Shown here: positions 9,072 through 15,469 of the stretch, piece after piece
How the letters are laid out: each line of letters starts with the position of its first letter
How positions within the stretch are numbered: the stretch's first letter is position 1
NCBI GenBank assembly: GCA_902497145.1
Contig: CABVDR010000001.1
Coordinates: 1 to 64,000 of the forward strand
Reading direction: 5' to 3'
DNA from: an uncultured Oscillospiraceae bacterium
GTDB lineage: Bacteria > Bacillota > Clostridia > Oscillospirales > Oscillospiraceae
DNA: 64,000 nucleotides
Program-made: the position numbers and the translations under genes
Notes under the pieces: generated by a model
What the model saw: only the letters and a program-made list of their open reading frames with translations
The model's database searches: none
Told to the model about the DNA's origin: nothing

Positions 9072-9353
9072 TCACTTCAGTTCAAAGGATTTCTTCTCAT
9101 TGCCGCTGAGCTTTTGGTTGATCGCGGACACCTCGCGGCACCAGCGCCGCCGCTCCCAGTGGTCCAAGTCCATCAGAGCCTCGTTGGACCAGTGCAGATA
9201 GTAGGCCAGAAACGCCATCTCCTGATACAGGCGCTCCTGGGGATAGAGCGACATCCCCTGGGCGGACTTCCGGGACAGGGGGCTGTCCAAGCGGCGGGGC
9301 AGGTCCCGCCAGGCGGCGGGGCCGTTCTCTATGGGCCCGCTGGAAGGGGGCAC
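9072..9353 (-). CDS. Small conserved contractile-tail protein (DUF6760-like)
   Basis: The C-terminal half carries the signature YPQERLYQEMAFLAYYLHWSNEALMDLDHWERRRWCREV, which I recognise from small proteins found in most eCIS and tail loci between sheath/tube and baseplate genes (I believe Pfam DUF6760; name from memory). Start choice is uncertain: GTG 9353 gives 93 residues but has no good ribosome site, and the frame stays open upstream into the end of the preceding gene, so a longer protein overlapping it is possible. The family is helical. By analogy with phage tail-assembly chaperones it may be an assembly factor rather than a structural part. Confidence 0.72.
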   Translation of the reverse strand: MPPSSGPIENGPAAWRDLPRRLDSPLSRKSAQGMSLYPQERLYQEMAFLAYYLHWSNEALMDLDHWERRRWCREVSAINQKLSGNEKKSFELK

Positions 9354-9394
9354 ACGCCGGATGGGGAGCCCCTCATCCTCCTGGGAGGCCCACT

Positions 9395-9754
9395 CTAGCC
9401 CAGCAAAAAATCCAGCGGCACCTCAAACTGCTGATTGCAGTGGGGACAGGTGAGCTGGTAGTGGGGCATCTCCGACATGTTGATACGCTGGTACATGTCC
9501 TGGAGATAGGCCAGATCCATGGTAAACAGGCTCTCGATGACCCGGGTGTTGATGGCGCTGAGGGTACCCAGCTTGGTAATGACCCGGGAGAGCAGGATAA
9601 TGGTCAAATACCCCGCGTTCTGCTGAACCCGGGGATCACGAAGGGGCAGGATCTCATCCGCTGCCGTGGCCAGGCGCATGATGCCCCGCTTATGAATTTC
9701 ACCGTTGGCGTCCACATAGCCCTTGGGCAGTTCAAATTCAAACTCCGTCTGCAT
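9395..9754 (-). CDS. Tail assembly protein with C-terminal CxxC
   Basis: The 119-residue product begins MQTEFEFELPKGYVDANGEIHKRG and contains MRLATAADEILPLRDPRVQ and LLSRVITKLGTLSAINTRVIESL, a pattern I know from the 'phage tail assembly protein' found beside eCIS tube genes. Near the end is a CPHC pair (C103, C106) followed by hydrophobic residues, possibly half of a metal site completed by a second chain. The ribosome site is AGGAGG at correct spacing. It follows the stem-loop at 9780-9822. Role by context: assembly or capping factor for tube and sheath polymerisation. Confidence 0.8.
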   Translation of the reverse strand: MQTEFEFELPKGYVDANGEIHKRGIMRLATAADEILPLRDPRVQQNAGYLTIILLSRVITKLGTLSAINTRVIESLFTMDLAYLQDMYQRINMSEMPHYQLTCPHCNQQFEVPLDFLLG

Positions 9755-9779
9755 AAGTAAGTCCTCCTAGGCCGGGATT

Positions 9780-9822
9780 CCTCCGACGGCCCACAGGCGG
9801 TGCGCCTGTGAGCCGTCAGAGG
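9780..9822 (-). other. Strong stem-loop between main tube gene and assembly gene
   Basis: Two arms of about 19 bases (9780-9798 and 9804-9822) pair with only two mismatched positions around a 5-base loop. No T-run follows on the minus strand, so it is not a classical terminator. It sits directly 3' of the sheath and main-tube genes, the two proteins needed in highest copy. A stem here could stabilise the upstream mRNA or partly end transcription and so set stoichiometry; that is inference. Confidence 0.65.
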
Positions 9823-9836
9823 ACGTATGTATAAAA

Positions 9837-10316
9837 TCAGATGGTGGAAGGCGCGCCGGCAACGGAACCGGGGGTGTGCTCCAGGCCCTCGTGGCACAGC
9901 TCCAGAGACTGGATGGCCACCTCGCCGCCCAGACCGTTCAGGTCAGGTACGGTATAGCCCACAGGCCAGGCGTTGATGAGGTTCCAGGAGGGACCGGGGT
10001 TGCCCGCATCGTCGATGAGGGTGATGGTCACGTTGTGACGCACCATGCCGGTGGGAGGCGCGTTGTTGGTGGGAGCCACGGAATAGAGCCAGTCCAGGAA
10101 GTCGCTGTCGTCCGACACGCCCCAGCGCAGGGTGACGTTGCCGAACTTGGTCAGGCCCGCCAGCTTCCGGGGGGTGTTGCGCAGGTCGTCGCCCTCGCGG
10201 TACTCCACGGCGTCGGTGGAGGAGCTCATGCCGGACACTTCCGAGAAGCCAGCCCGGCTGATCCCGTCGATCTCCACCTGGTACCGAAATACTCTGTATG
10301 GATAGTTAATGGCCAT
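9837..10316 (-). CDS. Main tail tube protein (Afp1/gp19-like)
   Basis: The 159-residue protein starts MAINYPYRVFRYQVEIDGISRAGFSEVSGM, a very typical T4-gp19-family N-terminus, and continues YREGDDLRNTPRKLAGLTKFGNVTLRWGVSDDSDFLDWL and ITLIDDAGNPGPSWNLINAWPVGYTVPDLNGLGGEVAIQSLELCHEGL. These are the conserved inner-tube strands and the alpha-helix/loop that stacks hexamers. It lies 42 bases downstream of the sheath gene, as in Afp, PVC and MAC loci, and should be the major tube subunit. Clear family assignment. Confidence 0.95.
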   Translation of the reverse strand: MAINYPYRVFRYQVEIDGISRAGFSEVSGMSSSTDAVEYREGDDLRNTPRKLAGLTKFGNVTLRWGVSDDSDFLDWLYSVAPTNNAPPTGMVRHNVTITLIDDAGNPGPSWNLINAWPVGYTVPDLNGLGGEVAIQSLELCHEGLEHTPGSVAGAPSTI

Positions 10317-10358
10317 GGTTTATTTCGTCCTTTCTGTATCAGTGTTGGAGTGCTGGGA

Positions 10359-12122
10359 TTATTCGGAAGCGGTCTTCTGGGTGATGCGGAAGATGACAAA
10401 CTCGGCGGGCTTGACGGGGGCGATGCCGATCTTGCAGATCAGGCGGCCGTTGTCAATGTCGTCCTGGGTCATGGTGGTGGGGCCGCACTCCACAAAGAAG
10501 GCCTCGGAGGGGGTAGAGCCCGCCAGAGCGCCGTCCCGCCAGCAGGTAGCCAGGAAGGTCTCGATGGTGCGGGTGACCCGGCTCCACAGCACGGAGGAGT
10601 TGGGCTCAAAGACCACCCAGTTGGTGTTGGCCTTGATGGACTCCTCCACGTAGATAAACAGGCGGCGGACATTGAGGTACTTCCACAGGCCGTTGGAGCT
10701 GATGGTGCGGGCGCCCCACACGCGGATGCCCCGGCCGGTGAAGGCGCGGATCAGGTTCACGCCCATGGGGTTGAGGATGTCCTGCTCGCCCTCGTTATAG
10801 GAGCAGGACAGGCCGGTGCAGCCCCGGACCACCTCGTTGGCGGGGGCCTTGTGTACGCCCCGCTCCACATCGGTGCGGGCATAGATGCCGGCCATAGCGC
10901 CGGAGGGCGGGAAGTAGGCCGAGCGCTTGGCGCCAGCGTCGTACATCTCCAGCCAGGGGTGGTACATGGCGGCATAGGTGGAGTCGTACATGTCCCGGAA
11001 GGCGGCCACGTCGTTGGTCTTCTTCAGCTCCATGGGCACATCCAGAATGGCAAAGCAGCTCTTTTTGTTCTCACAGAAGGCGATGAGAGCCGCCTGAACC
11101 TCGGGGGCGGTGACGCCGGGGATGGCCATGATGGAGACATTGCTGTTCTCCTGGAAGGCCTGCAGGCCGGTGCGTCTCCCGGGGCCGTCGTCCTTGCCCA
11201 GGAAGGTGTCGGGGGTGACAGTCAGAACAGAGCCGTTGCTGCCGCCCTGGAGGGTGAGTACCAGCTCATCCTTGCCGCCGCCGCACAGAGCGAAGGGCAC
11301 AATGGGAGCGGCCTTAGGGGCGGGAGCGGGGATCTCCTTGCCGTCCTTGTCCTTCTCCTTGGCGGGAGCGGGAGCGGCCTTGACAGGCAGCACCTCCACA
11401 GAGATGAGGTCGGACTTGGCGGTCTTGGCACATACATAGTTGAGAGCGTCGGCCTTCAGAGAGAGGTTCTCATAGATCTCCGCCTCCTCACCCAGAAGCA
11501 CAGAGAGGGAGATCTCACAGGTCTTAATGTACTTGGCGGTGCCCACCTTGGCGTCGGCCACGTCCAGAGCGCAGGGAGCGTCCAGGGTGATGACCTTATC
11601 CAAAACATTCTTGATGGTGGCATAGGCGGTGGATTTGCCGTCAAAGAGCTCCACCACATCGCCGGGATTGAAGCCGTCGGCGTTCTTCAAGGTCAGATCG
11701 GCCCCGCTGGCTGCCAGGACCTGGGTCTTGGCCTTGGAGGCGGGGGAGACCACCACCCGCATGTCCTCGGCCCAGGCGCCGGGGTTGGCGGCGGTGATCT
11801 TCAGAACACCGGTGGTAAAGCTGGCCGCCTTGGCGTCGGCGGGAACCGCGCGCATGATGTAGGCCCGGGCGCCGCCGTTGGCGAAGAACTGCTCCACCGC
11901 ATAGGGCAGGAAGCGGTTGTTTCCATAGGCCGCATCGCTCAGGTAGCCGCCGTACATCCGCTTATAATCGGAAAAGCTGGTGACCAGCTGGGGCTGCCCG
12001 ATGACCGGGCCCCGCTCTGCAAGGCCAACAAAGCCTGCGGTACTGGTGCTGACGCCCTGCATGGGTGTTGCGCCGGAATCGTACTCCTCCACGTAAACAC
12101 CCGGGGATAAATACTCTGCCAT
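10359..12122 (-). CDS. Contractile tail sheath protein
   Basis: The 587-residue product begins MAEYLSPGVYVEEYDSGATPMQGVSTSTAGFVGLAERGP, the standard sheath N-terminus that donates a strand to neighbouring subunits, and ends with the conserved C-terminal domain (NLIRAFTGRGIRVWGARTIS ... YLNVRRLFIYVEESI ... TNWVVFEPN ... GIAPVKPAEFVIFRITQ). A variable insertion (about residues 130-290, with a Lys/Pro/Ala-rich stretch) matches the surface-exposed domain. It is the contractile outer layer that drives the tube. The start has no ribosome site immediately before it; a hairpin upstream (12129-12169) appears to bring one into place. Confidence 0.97.
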   Translation of the reverse strand: MAEYLSPGVYVEEYDSGATPMQGVSTSTAGFVGLAERGPVIGQPQLVTSFSDYKRMYGGYLSDAAYGNNRFLPYAVEQFFANGGARAYIMRAVPADAKAASFTTGVLKITAANPGAWAEDMRVVVSPASKAKTQVLAASGADLTLKNADGFNPGDVVELFDGKSTAYATIKNVLDKVITLDAPCALDVADAKVGTAKYIKTCEISLSVLLGEEAEIYENLSLKADALNYVCAKTAKSDLISVEVLPVKAAPAPAKEKDKDGKEIPAPAPKAAPIVPFALCGGGKDELVLTLQGGSNGSVLTVTPDTFLGKDDGPGRRTGLQAFQENSNVSIMAIPGVTAPEVQAALIAFCENKKSCFAILDVPMELKKTNDVAAFRDMYDSTYAAMYHPWLEMYDAGAKRSAYFPPSGAMAGIYARTDVERGVHKAPANEVVRGCTGLSCSYNEGEQDILNPMGVNLIRAFTGRGIRVWGARTISSNGLWKYLNVRRLFIYVEESIKANTNWVVFEPNSSVLWSRVTRTIETFLATCWRDGALAGSTPSEAFFVECGPTTMTQDDIDNGRLICKIGIAPVKPAEFVIFRITQKTASE

Positions 12123-12128
12123 GCTGTT

Positions 12129-12180
12129 GCTTCACGTCGCGTATCATGGCTGGGGGCCGGACGTGAAGCGCCCCTCCTTT
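12129..12180 (-). promoter_or_regulatory. Hairpin that may place the Shine-Dalgarno for the sheath gene
   Basis: On the minus strand AAAGGAGGGG (12180-12171) is 50 bases from the sheath ATG, too far for normal initiation. Between them lies a perfect 10-bp inverted repeat (12160-12169 with 12129-12138, 21-base loop). If it folds, the distance from the AGGAGG core to the ATG drops to 3 plus 6 bases, the optimum. The repeat and distances are read directly; the function is inference. Confidence 0.6.
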
Positions 12181-12243
12181 CTATGATGAGATATGGCCTG
12201 CTGATAAATATGATCCAAAACCCCAGCCAGCCGGGATTCGGAT

Positions 12244-12669
12244 TCAGGGGTGAAATGTGAGGCCCTGGGCCTCGGCCGTCAGCTTCTCCCACCAGTGGGA
12301 GAGAAAGGCGGCGTTATATTCCAGCGCACCGGCAATGCGGGATTGCGCCTCAAAGTATTCCGTGAGCCGGGCGCTGGTGCGAAAGACAAAGCGCTCCTCC
12401 TGGAGAAAGAGACTCCCCTCTGCCAGCTGGCGGTTGAGCTGGCCGCACAGAGCCAAAGCCCGGCCGGAGTCCTCCACCGGGGTGGGATGGATGCCGTATA
12501 CCAGCACCCGGTCGTCTTGACAAAGACAGACCGTCTGCCAGGTACAGCCGCCGCTGGAAAAGCGAAACCGGAACTGGTTGTCCTGGCGGACAAAGTCCAC
12601 ACCGCTGCGCTCCAGCAGGGCCGCCAGTTCCTCTCCGCTGTCCGGCGGACGGTCGAAGGACTGCTCCAT
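12244..12669 (-). CDS. YbjN-like chaperone-fold protein of the eCIS locus
   Basis: ATG 12669 is chosen because GAGGAGG precedes it by 9 bases, giving 141 residues; a longer reading has no such site. The sequence alternates strands and helices in YbjN style: VDFVRQDNQFRFRFSSGGCTWQTVCLCQDDRVLVYGIHP, then ALALCGQLNRQLAEGSLFLQEERFVFRTSARL, and a closing helix ALEYNAAFLSHWWEKL. YbjN/Ty3S-chaperone-like folds often bind other proteins. It lies 121 bases upstream of the sheath gene inside the operon, so an effector or assembly chaperone is a reasonable guess. Fold recognised from pattern only. Confidence 0.65.
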   Translation of the reverse strand: MEQSFDRPPDSGEELAALLERSGVDFVRQDNQFRFRFSSGGCTWQTVCLCQDDRVLVYGIHPTPVEDSGRALALCGQLNRQLAEGSLFLQEERFVFRTSARLTEYFEAQSRIAGALEYNAAFLSHWWEKLTAEAQGLTFHP

Positions 12670-12682
12670 AGGCTGCGCCTCC

Positions 12683-13066
12683 TCAATACACAAGTCCCGC
12701 CGGGTCGAAGGCACTGCCTGCTCCCTCGTCCCCGGTCAGAGCGGGGGGCTGGACCGTGGGCACTGGGCCGGTCTCCGGCACGGGGTAGGGGTTGGTTTCT
12801 GCCTGTTGAGGGAGAGAGAAGGAGACCTGCGTCAGGGGGAGAGCCTGCTGTTCCAGCAGGGAGGCCATACCTTGGTTGCCTACCAGGGCCGCCAGCTCCT
12901 CCAGACGCTGGGGCGGCATCTCCCAAAGAGAGGCACCCTCCAGAATGGCCTGGGCGGTCAGACCCGGGCCGTTCAGCCGCTCCCGTTCAGGGGTTCGGTG
13001 TTCCGTCTCCCGATGGGCCGGTTGTTCCGCCTTCTGGCGCTCCCTGCCCTGGGTCTGCTGCTCCAT
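12683..13066 (-). CDS. Small uncharacterised eCIS-locus protein
   Basis: The start at ATG 13066 follows AAGGAGG; an in-frame longer reading from 13198 would lie entirely within the neighbouring gene. The 127-residue product starts with a charged Gln/Arg/Glu-rich stretch (MEQQTQGRERQKAEQP). A short helical region follows (LEELAALVGNQGMASLLEQQALPL) and then a Pro-rich tail. The VGN..(M/V)..LL element resembles the short GN-x-x-V-x-x-LL motif found at the start of many eCIS-associated cargo proteins; this is a resemblance only. Its 5' end overlaps the 3' end of the preceding gene by 80 bases in another frame. Function unknown. Confidence 0.6.
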   Translation of the reverse strand: MEQQTQGRERQKAEQPAHRETEHRTPERERLNGPGLTAQAILEGASLWEMPPQRLEELAALVGNQGMASLLEQQALPLTQVSFSLPQQAETNPYPVPETGPVPTVQPPALTGDEGAGSAFDPAGLVY

Positions 13067-14039
13067 CGCCGTGGCCACCTCCTTCATTCGGGGGCGGCTC
13101 CTCCGCCCCGGTCGCCTCCCGCAGCGCCTGGTCCAGGGAGGCGGAGAACCCGGGAGCTTCAAAGGCCTCCAGGGCCTCGGTAGCCCGGTCAGAGACAAAA
13201 CGGAGCTTGTTGATAAACTCCTGCTTCATCTGGGCTTTTTTCCCTACCAGCGCCTCCATACGGGCAATGGCGCTTTGCAGGGCGGCCTTTTCCTGGGGCG
13301 TTCCAGTCTCCCGCAGCTGCTGCCGGTATTGCCCCAACAGCTCCCGCTCCCGGCTGTCGTCCAGGAAGGGGTACATGGTGCGCAGGGTGTCCGCCCCGGC
13401 CTGGCCCATCTCGCTTTTGCCCAGAGCCAGGTCCCGCATGTCCTCCACGGTGCGCCTGGCATCCCGGAGGGTGTCCACCACCAGGCCCACCGCACTGTCG
13501 GTAAAGCCCCGGTTGAAGACCACCTTGTCGGGATTGTGGCCGGGCACATTGCGCATGGGGGAGGCCTTTTCAAAGAGTTTTTGTTGCTGCCATTTGTCTG
13601 GCTGGGACTGGCCCACCGTTTTTTTCAGGCAAGAGAAGAGCATCATCTGCCCCGTACCCTGGAGTACCGCGCCGGAGAGGGTACCGCGCTGAAAGGCGGT
13701 CTCGGAGAATCGGCGGAGCAGGTCCTGGTTTTCGGGCCGGTCCCGCTCATAGAAGGAGCGGGCCGAGGTGGGGTCCGGCATCTCTTCCTGTCCCCGGGCT
13801 GCCTCCTCTGGGGGAGATGGCTCCTGGGATGTCTCCTCCGGGCCAAGCTGGGCCGCGTGGCGGCGGCCCATGGCGTCAAAGGTCTGCTGGAAGGATTCTG
13901 TGACATGGTAGAGCGGGTCGCGGTTTTGGAAGTACTCCGTTCCCGCGGCCCAGGCCATCTGGCGGCGCAGGCCCTGCTCCAGTCCGTGCTGGGACTGAGA
14001 GGCAGCGGTTTGGCGCCGCTTGAGCTGCATGCGATCCAT
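12987..14039 (-). CDS. Uncharacterised helical protein of the eCIS operon
   Basis: ATG 14039 overlaps the stop of the upstream receiver-like gene (TGATG) and follows GAGGGGGTGG, giving 350 residues; a reading starting at 14300 is an artefact of the open frame. The middle is Pro/Glu-rich (about residues 65-90). The C-terminal two thirds is helical, with SAVGLVVDTLRDARRTVEDMRDLALGKSEMGQAGADTLRTMYPFLDD and charged helices to about residue 310, then a Gly/Pro/Asp tail. I do not recognise the family. Because it is coupled to the first gene of the operon it is probably a dedicated eCIS component, such as a regulator partner, chaperone or cargo. Confidence 0.65.
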   Translation of the reverse strand: MDRMQLKRRQTAASQSQHGLEQGLRRQMAWAAGTEYFQNRDPLYHVTESFQQTFDAMGRRHAAQLGPEETSQEPSPPEEAARGQEEMPDPTSARSFYERDRPENQDLLRRFSETAFQRGTLSGAVLQGTGQMMLFSCLKKTVGQSQPDKWQQQKLFEKASPMRNVPGHNPDKVVFNRGFTDSAVGLVVDTLRDARRTVEDMRDLALGKSEMGQAGADTLRTMYPFLDDSRERELLGQYRQQLRETGTPQEKAALQSAIARMEALVGKKAQMKQEFINKLRFVSDRATEALEAFEAPGFSASLDQALREATGAEEPPPNEGGGHGDGAADPGQGAPEGGTTGPSGDGTPNP

Positions 14040-14401
14040 CAAAGCCACCCCCTCAGCGCCAGGTTCATACTTCGGACGATGTGCCGGAACTGGACGGGGC
14101 GGAGGATGAAGTCGGTGCAATGCAGGCGCATCCCGGGAATGGCAAACTCCTGGGTGTCGTCTACCAGAATGATTTTGCAGTTGGAGTCCCGCTCCCGCAG
14201 CTGCCGGGCCTGATAGAATCCCGCGCTTCCCCCCAAACACAGATAGACGATGTCGAACGGCTGCTTGTGGGTGGAGAATTCGGCGGGGGGGAAAAAGCAC
14301 TCCAAAACCGCCGGAACGTGGTAGAGCCTGCAGTACTGTTCGATCCAGATCCGCATCTGCTCTGCCGCGGCGGCGCTGTTTTCACAAACGGCGATGTTCA
14401 C
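14039..14401 (-). CDS. Degenerate receiver-domain protein (AgrA/LytTR-receiver-like), first gene of the eCIS operon
   Basis: GTG 14401 is preceded by GGAGGTGG and lies just downstream of the promoter at 14436-14464; that gives 120 residues. The sequence aligns by eye with the N-terminal receiver of LytTR regulators: IAVCEN at the first strand (normally CDD), QPFDIVYLCLGG at strand 3 (normally D-I-x-F-L-D), KIILVDDTQEF at strand 4 and DFILRPVQ at strand 5 (normally K-P). The phospho-accepting Asp is Cys55, the acidic pair is Glu-Asn, and the Lys is Arg101. There is no DNA-binding domain. It probably acts by protein contact without phosphorylation. Confidence 0.7.
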   Translation of the reverse strand: MNIAVCENSAAAAEQMRIWIEQYCRLYHVPAVLECFFPPAEFSTHKQPFDIVYLCLGGSAGFYQARQLRERDSNCKIILVDDTQEFAIPGMRLHCTDFILRPVQFRHIVRSMNLALRGWL

Positions 14402-14435
14402 ACTCCACCTCCGACTCTCTTCACATTGCAATTTC

Positions 14436-14464
14436 ATTTTATGAGAGGGATTTTTCTCTTTCAA
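14436..14464 (-). promoter_or_regulatory. Sigma-A-like promoter of the eCIS operon
   Basis: On the minus strand TTGAAA (14464-14459) and TAAAAT (14441-14436) are separated by 17 bases. Transcription would start near 14430, about 25-30 bases before the GTG of the receiver-like gene. No other promoter-like site is obvious for the operon. Confidence 0.6.
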
Positions 14465-14575
14465 CGATTCTGACGTGAACGCCCTTTTATGGGTGCAAAA
14501 TGCAATGGGGGCTGTTGGTGGTCCTGATAACTGAGTGTCCGGGATGCCGGACAAAAAAGAAAGACGGCGGGAATG

Positions 14576-14617
14576 TTTTCAGGCCTCTTGCCTTTCAGGG
14601 CCTGAAAATGCTATGAT
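14576..14617 (+). promoter_or_regulatory. Sigma-A-like promoter of PilZ gene with overlapping inverted repeat
   Basis: TTGCCT (14588-14593), an 18-base spacer and TATGAT (14612-14617) form a promoter for the PilZ gene. A perfect 10-bp inverted repeat, TTTTCAGGCC / GGCCTGAAAA (14576-14585 and 14599-14608), covers the -35 box and spacer, the usual place of a repressor operator. The rest of the 14402-14709 gap holds only this, the divergent eCIS promoter and the two leaders. Confidence 0.55.
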
Positions 14618-14709
14618 ATAAAAGATGTATGTTGCTGACAGTCCCGGATCGCCTCCGACATGGAAAGCTGGGGCAGGGGCCGCCAGTGTATTGGGAGGTC
14701 AACACATTC

Positions 14710-15363
14710 ATGCAACTCAGTCTGGTCAAAAATAGTGTAGGCAGCCGCTGTATGATTCTGTCCAAGGATAATCGGCTTTTGTTTTTCGGGGAGGTCGCCT
14801 ACTGTGATCTGGTAAACGAGACCATCCGAGTCAATGGAGACAGCCAAGCTGCCAGGCAGTTTGTCAAGCCGCTGGATTGGGTGAAGCTGAACATCCGGCA
14901 AGGCAGCCAGGATCCTCACTTCATTCTGGTGGAGGGGGAAGTCGATCAGGTTATCAACCAGTACTTTGTTCTCAAGCCCAAGCTCGTGATTGAAAAGAGC
15001 GAGGAGCGGGAGTATTTCCGGCAGCCAGTGATGAGAAAGGCAGAGGTCGCCGCAGTCAACGGCGAGGCATCTGGCAAGCCGTGCGTGCTTGTGGACGTCA
15101 GCGCTACGGGCATGGGGCTGCAGAGCAATGAAGTCTATGAGATCGGCGACTGTCTGCGGCTGAGCGGACAAAAGCTGCGGGCGGGGGGCCCTGCCCACGA
15201 TCTGGAGTTTGTGGTGGTGCGGAAGCAGGATTTGGAAACCGGCCCCTACCGCCACTTCTACGGCTGTAAATATGAACATCTGTCCACAGAGGCTCAAGAC
15301 AAGCTGTGCTGTGATATTTTTGCTCTCCAGGCCGCCCATCTCCGTTCGGCCAGGGAGAAATAA
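14710..15363 (+). CDS. PilZ-domain c-di-GMP receptor (YcgR-like)
   Basis: ATG 14710 follows GGGAGGT by 9 bases and suits the promoter; an earlier ATG at 14629 would leave almost no leader. The 217-residue product has an N-terminal YcgR-type beta domain (about residues 1-95) and a PilZ domain with both c-di-GMP motifs: R100-E-Y-F-R104 (RxxxR) and D129-V-S-A-T-G134 (DxSxxG). YcgR/DgrA proteins slow the flagellar motor when c-di-GMP is high. The gene stands alone, divergent from the eCIS operon and facing the csrA operon, with a shared terminator after it. Confidence 0.88.
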   Translation: MQLSLVKNSVGSRCMILSKDNRLLFFGEVAYCDLVNETIRVNGDSQAARQFVKPLDWVKLNIRQGSQDPHFILVEGEVDQVINQYFVLKPKLVIEKSEEREYFRQPVMRKAEVAAVNGEASGKPCVLVDVSATGMGLQSNEVYEIGDCLRLSGQKLRAGGPAHDLEFVVVRKQDLETGPYRHFYGCKYEHLSTEAQDKLCCDIFALQAAHLRSAREK

Positions 15364-15396
15364 CCGGGTTTAGCGGGAGCGCTGTATAAAAAAATA

Positions 15397-15447
15397 AAAA
15401 CGCACCTCACTGGCGGCACATCTGCCGAAACCAGTGAGGTGCGTTTT
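15397..15447. terminator. Bidirectional terminator between PilZ and receiver/HD-GYP genes
   Basis: A 13-bp perfect stem (15401-15413 with 15431-15443) is flanked by an A-run on the left and TTTT on the right, so it can end both convergent transcripts. Confidence 0.85.
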
Positions 15448-15469
15448 CTATGGTCTGAGGGGAGGCGTG

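Noticed and set aside
9876..12110. A 744-codon open frame on the plus strand
   Set aside because: It is antisense to the sheath gene, has no ribosome site and no recognisable protein pattern; it comes from high GC at third positions.
1..14401. Prophage
   Set aside because: Tail genes only: no capsid, portal, terminase, lysis, integrase or attachment repeat; three tube paralogues and LysM adapter fit an eCIS. The left side is not visible, so a larger phage cannot be fully excluded.
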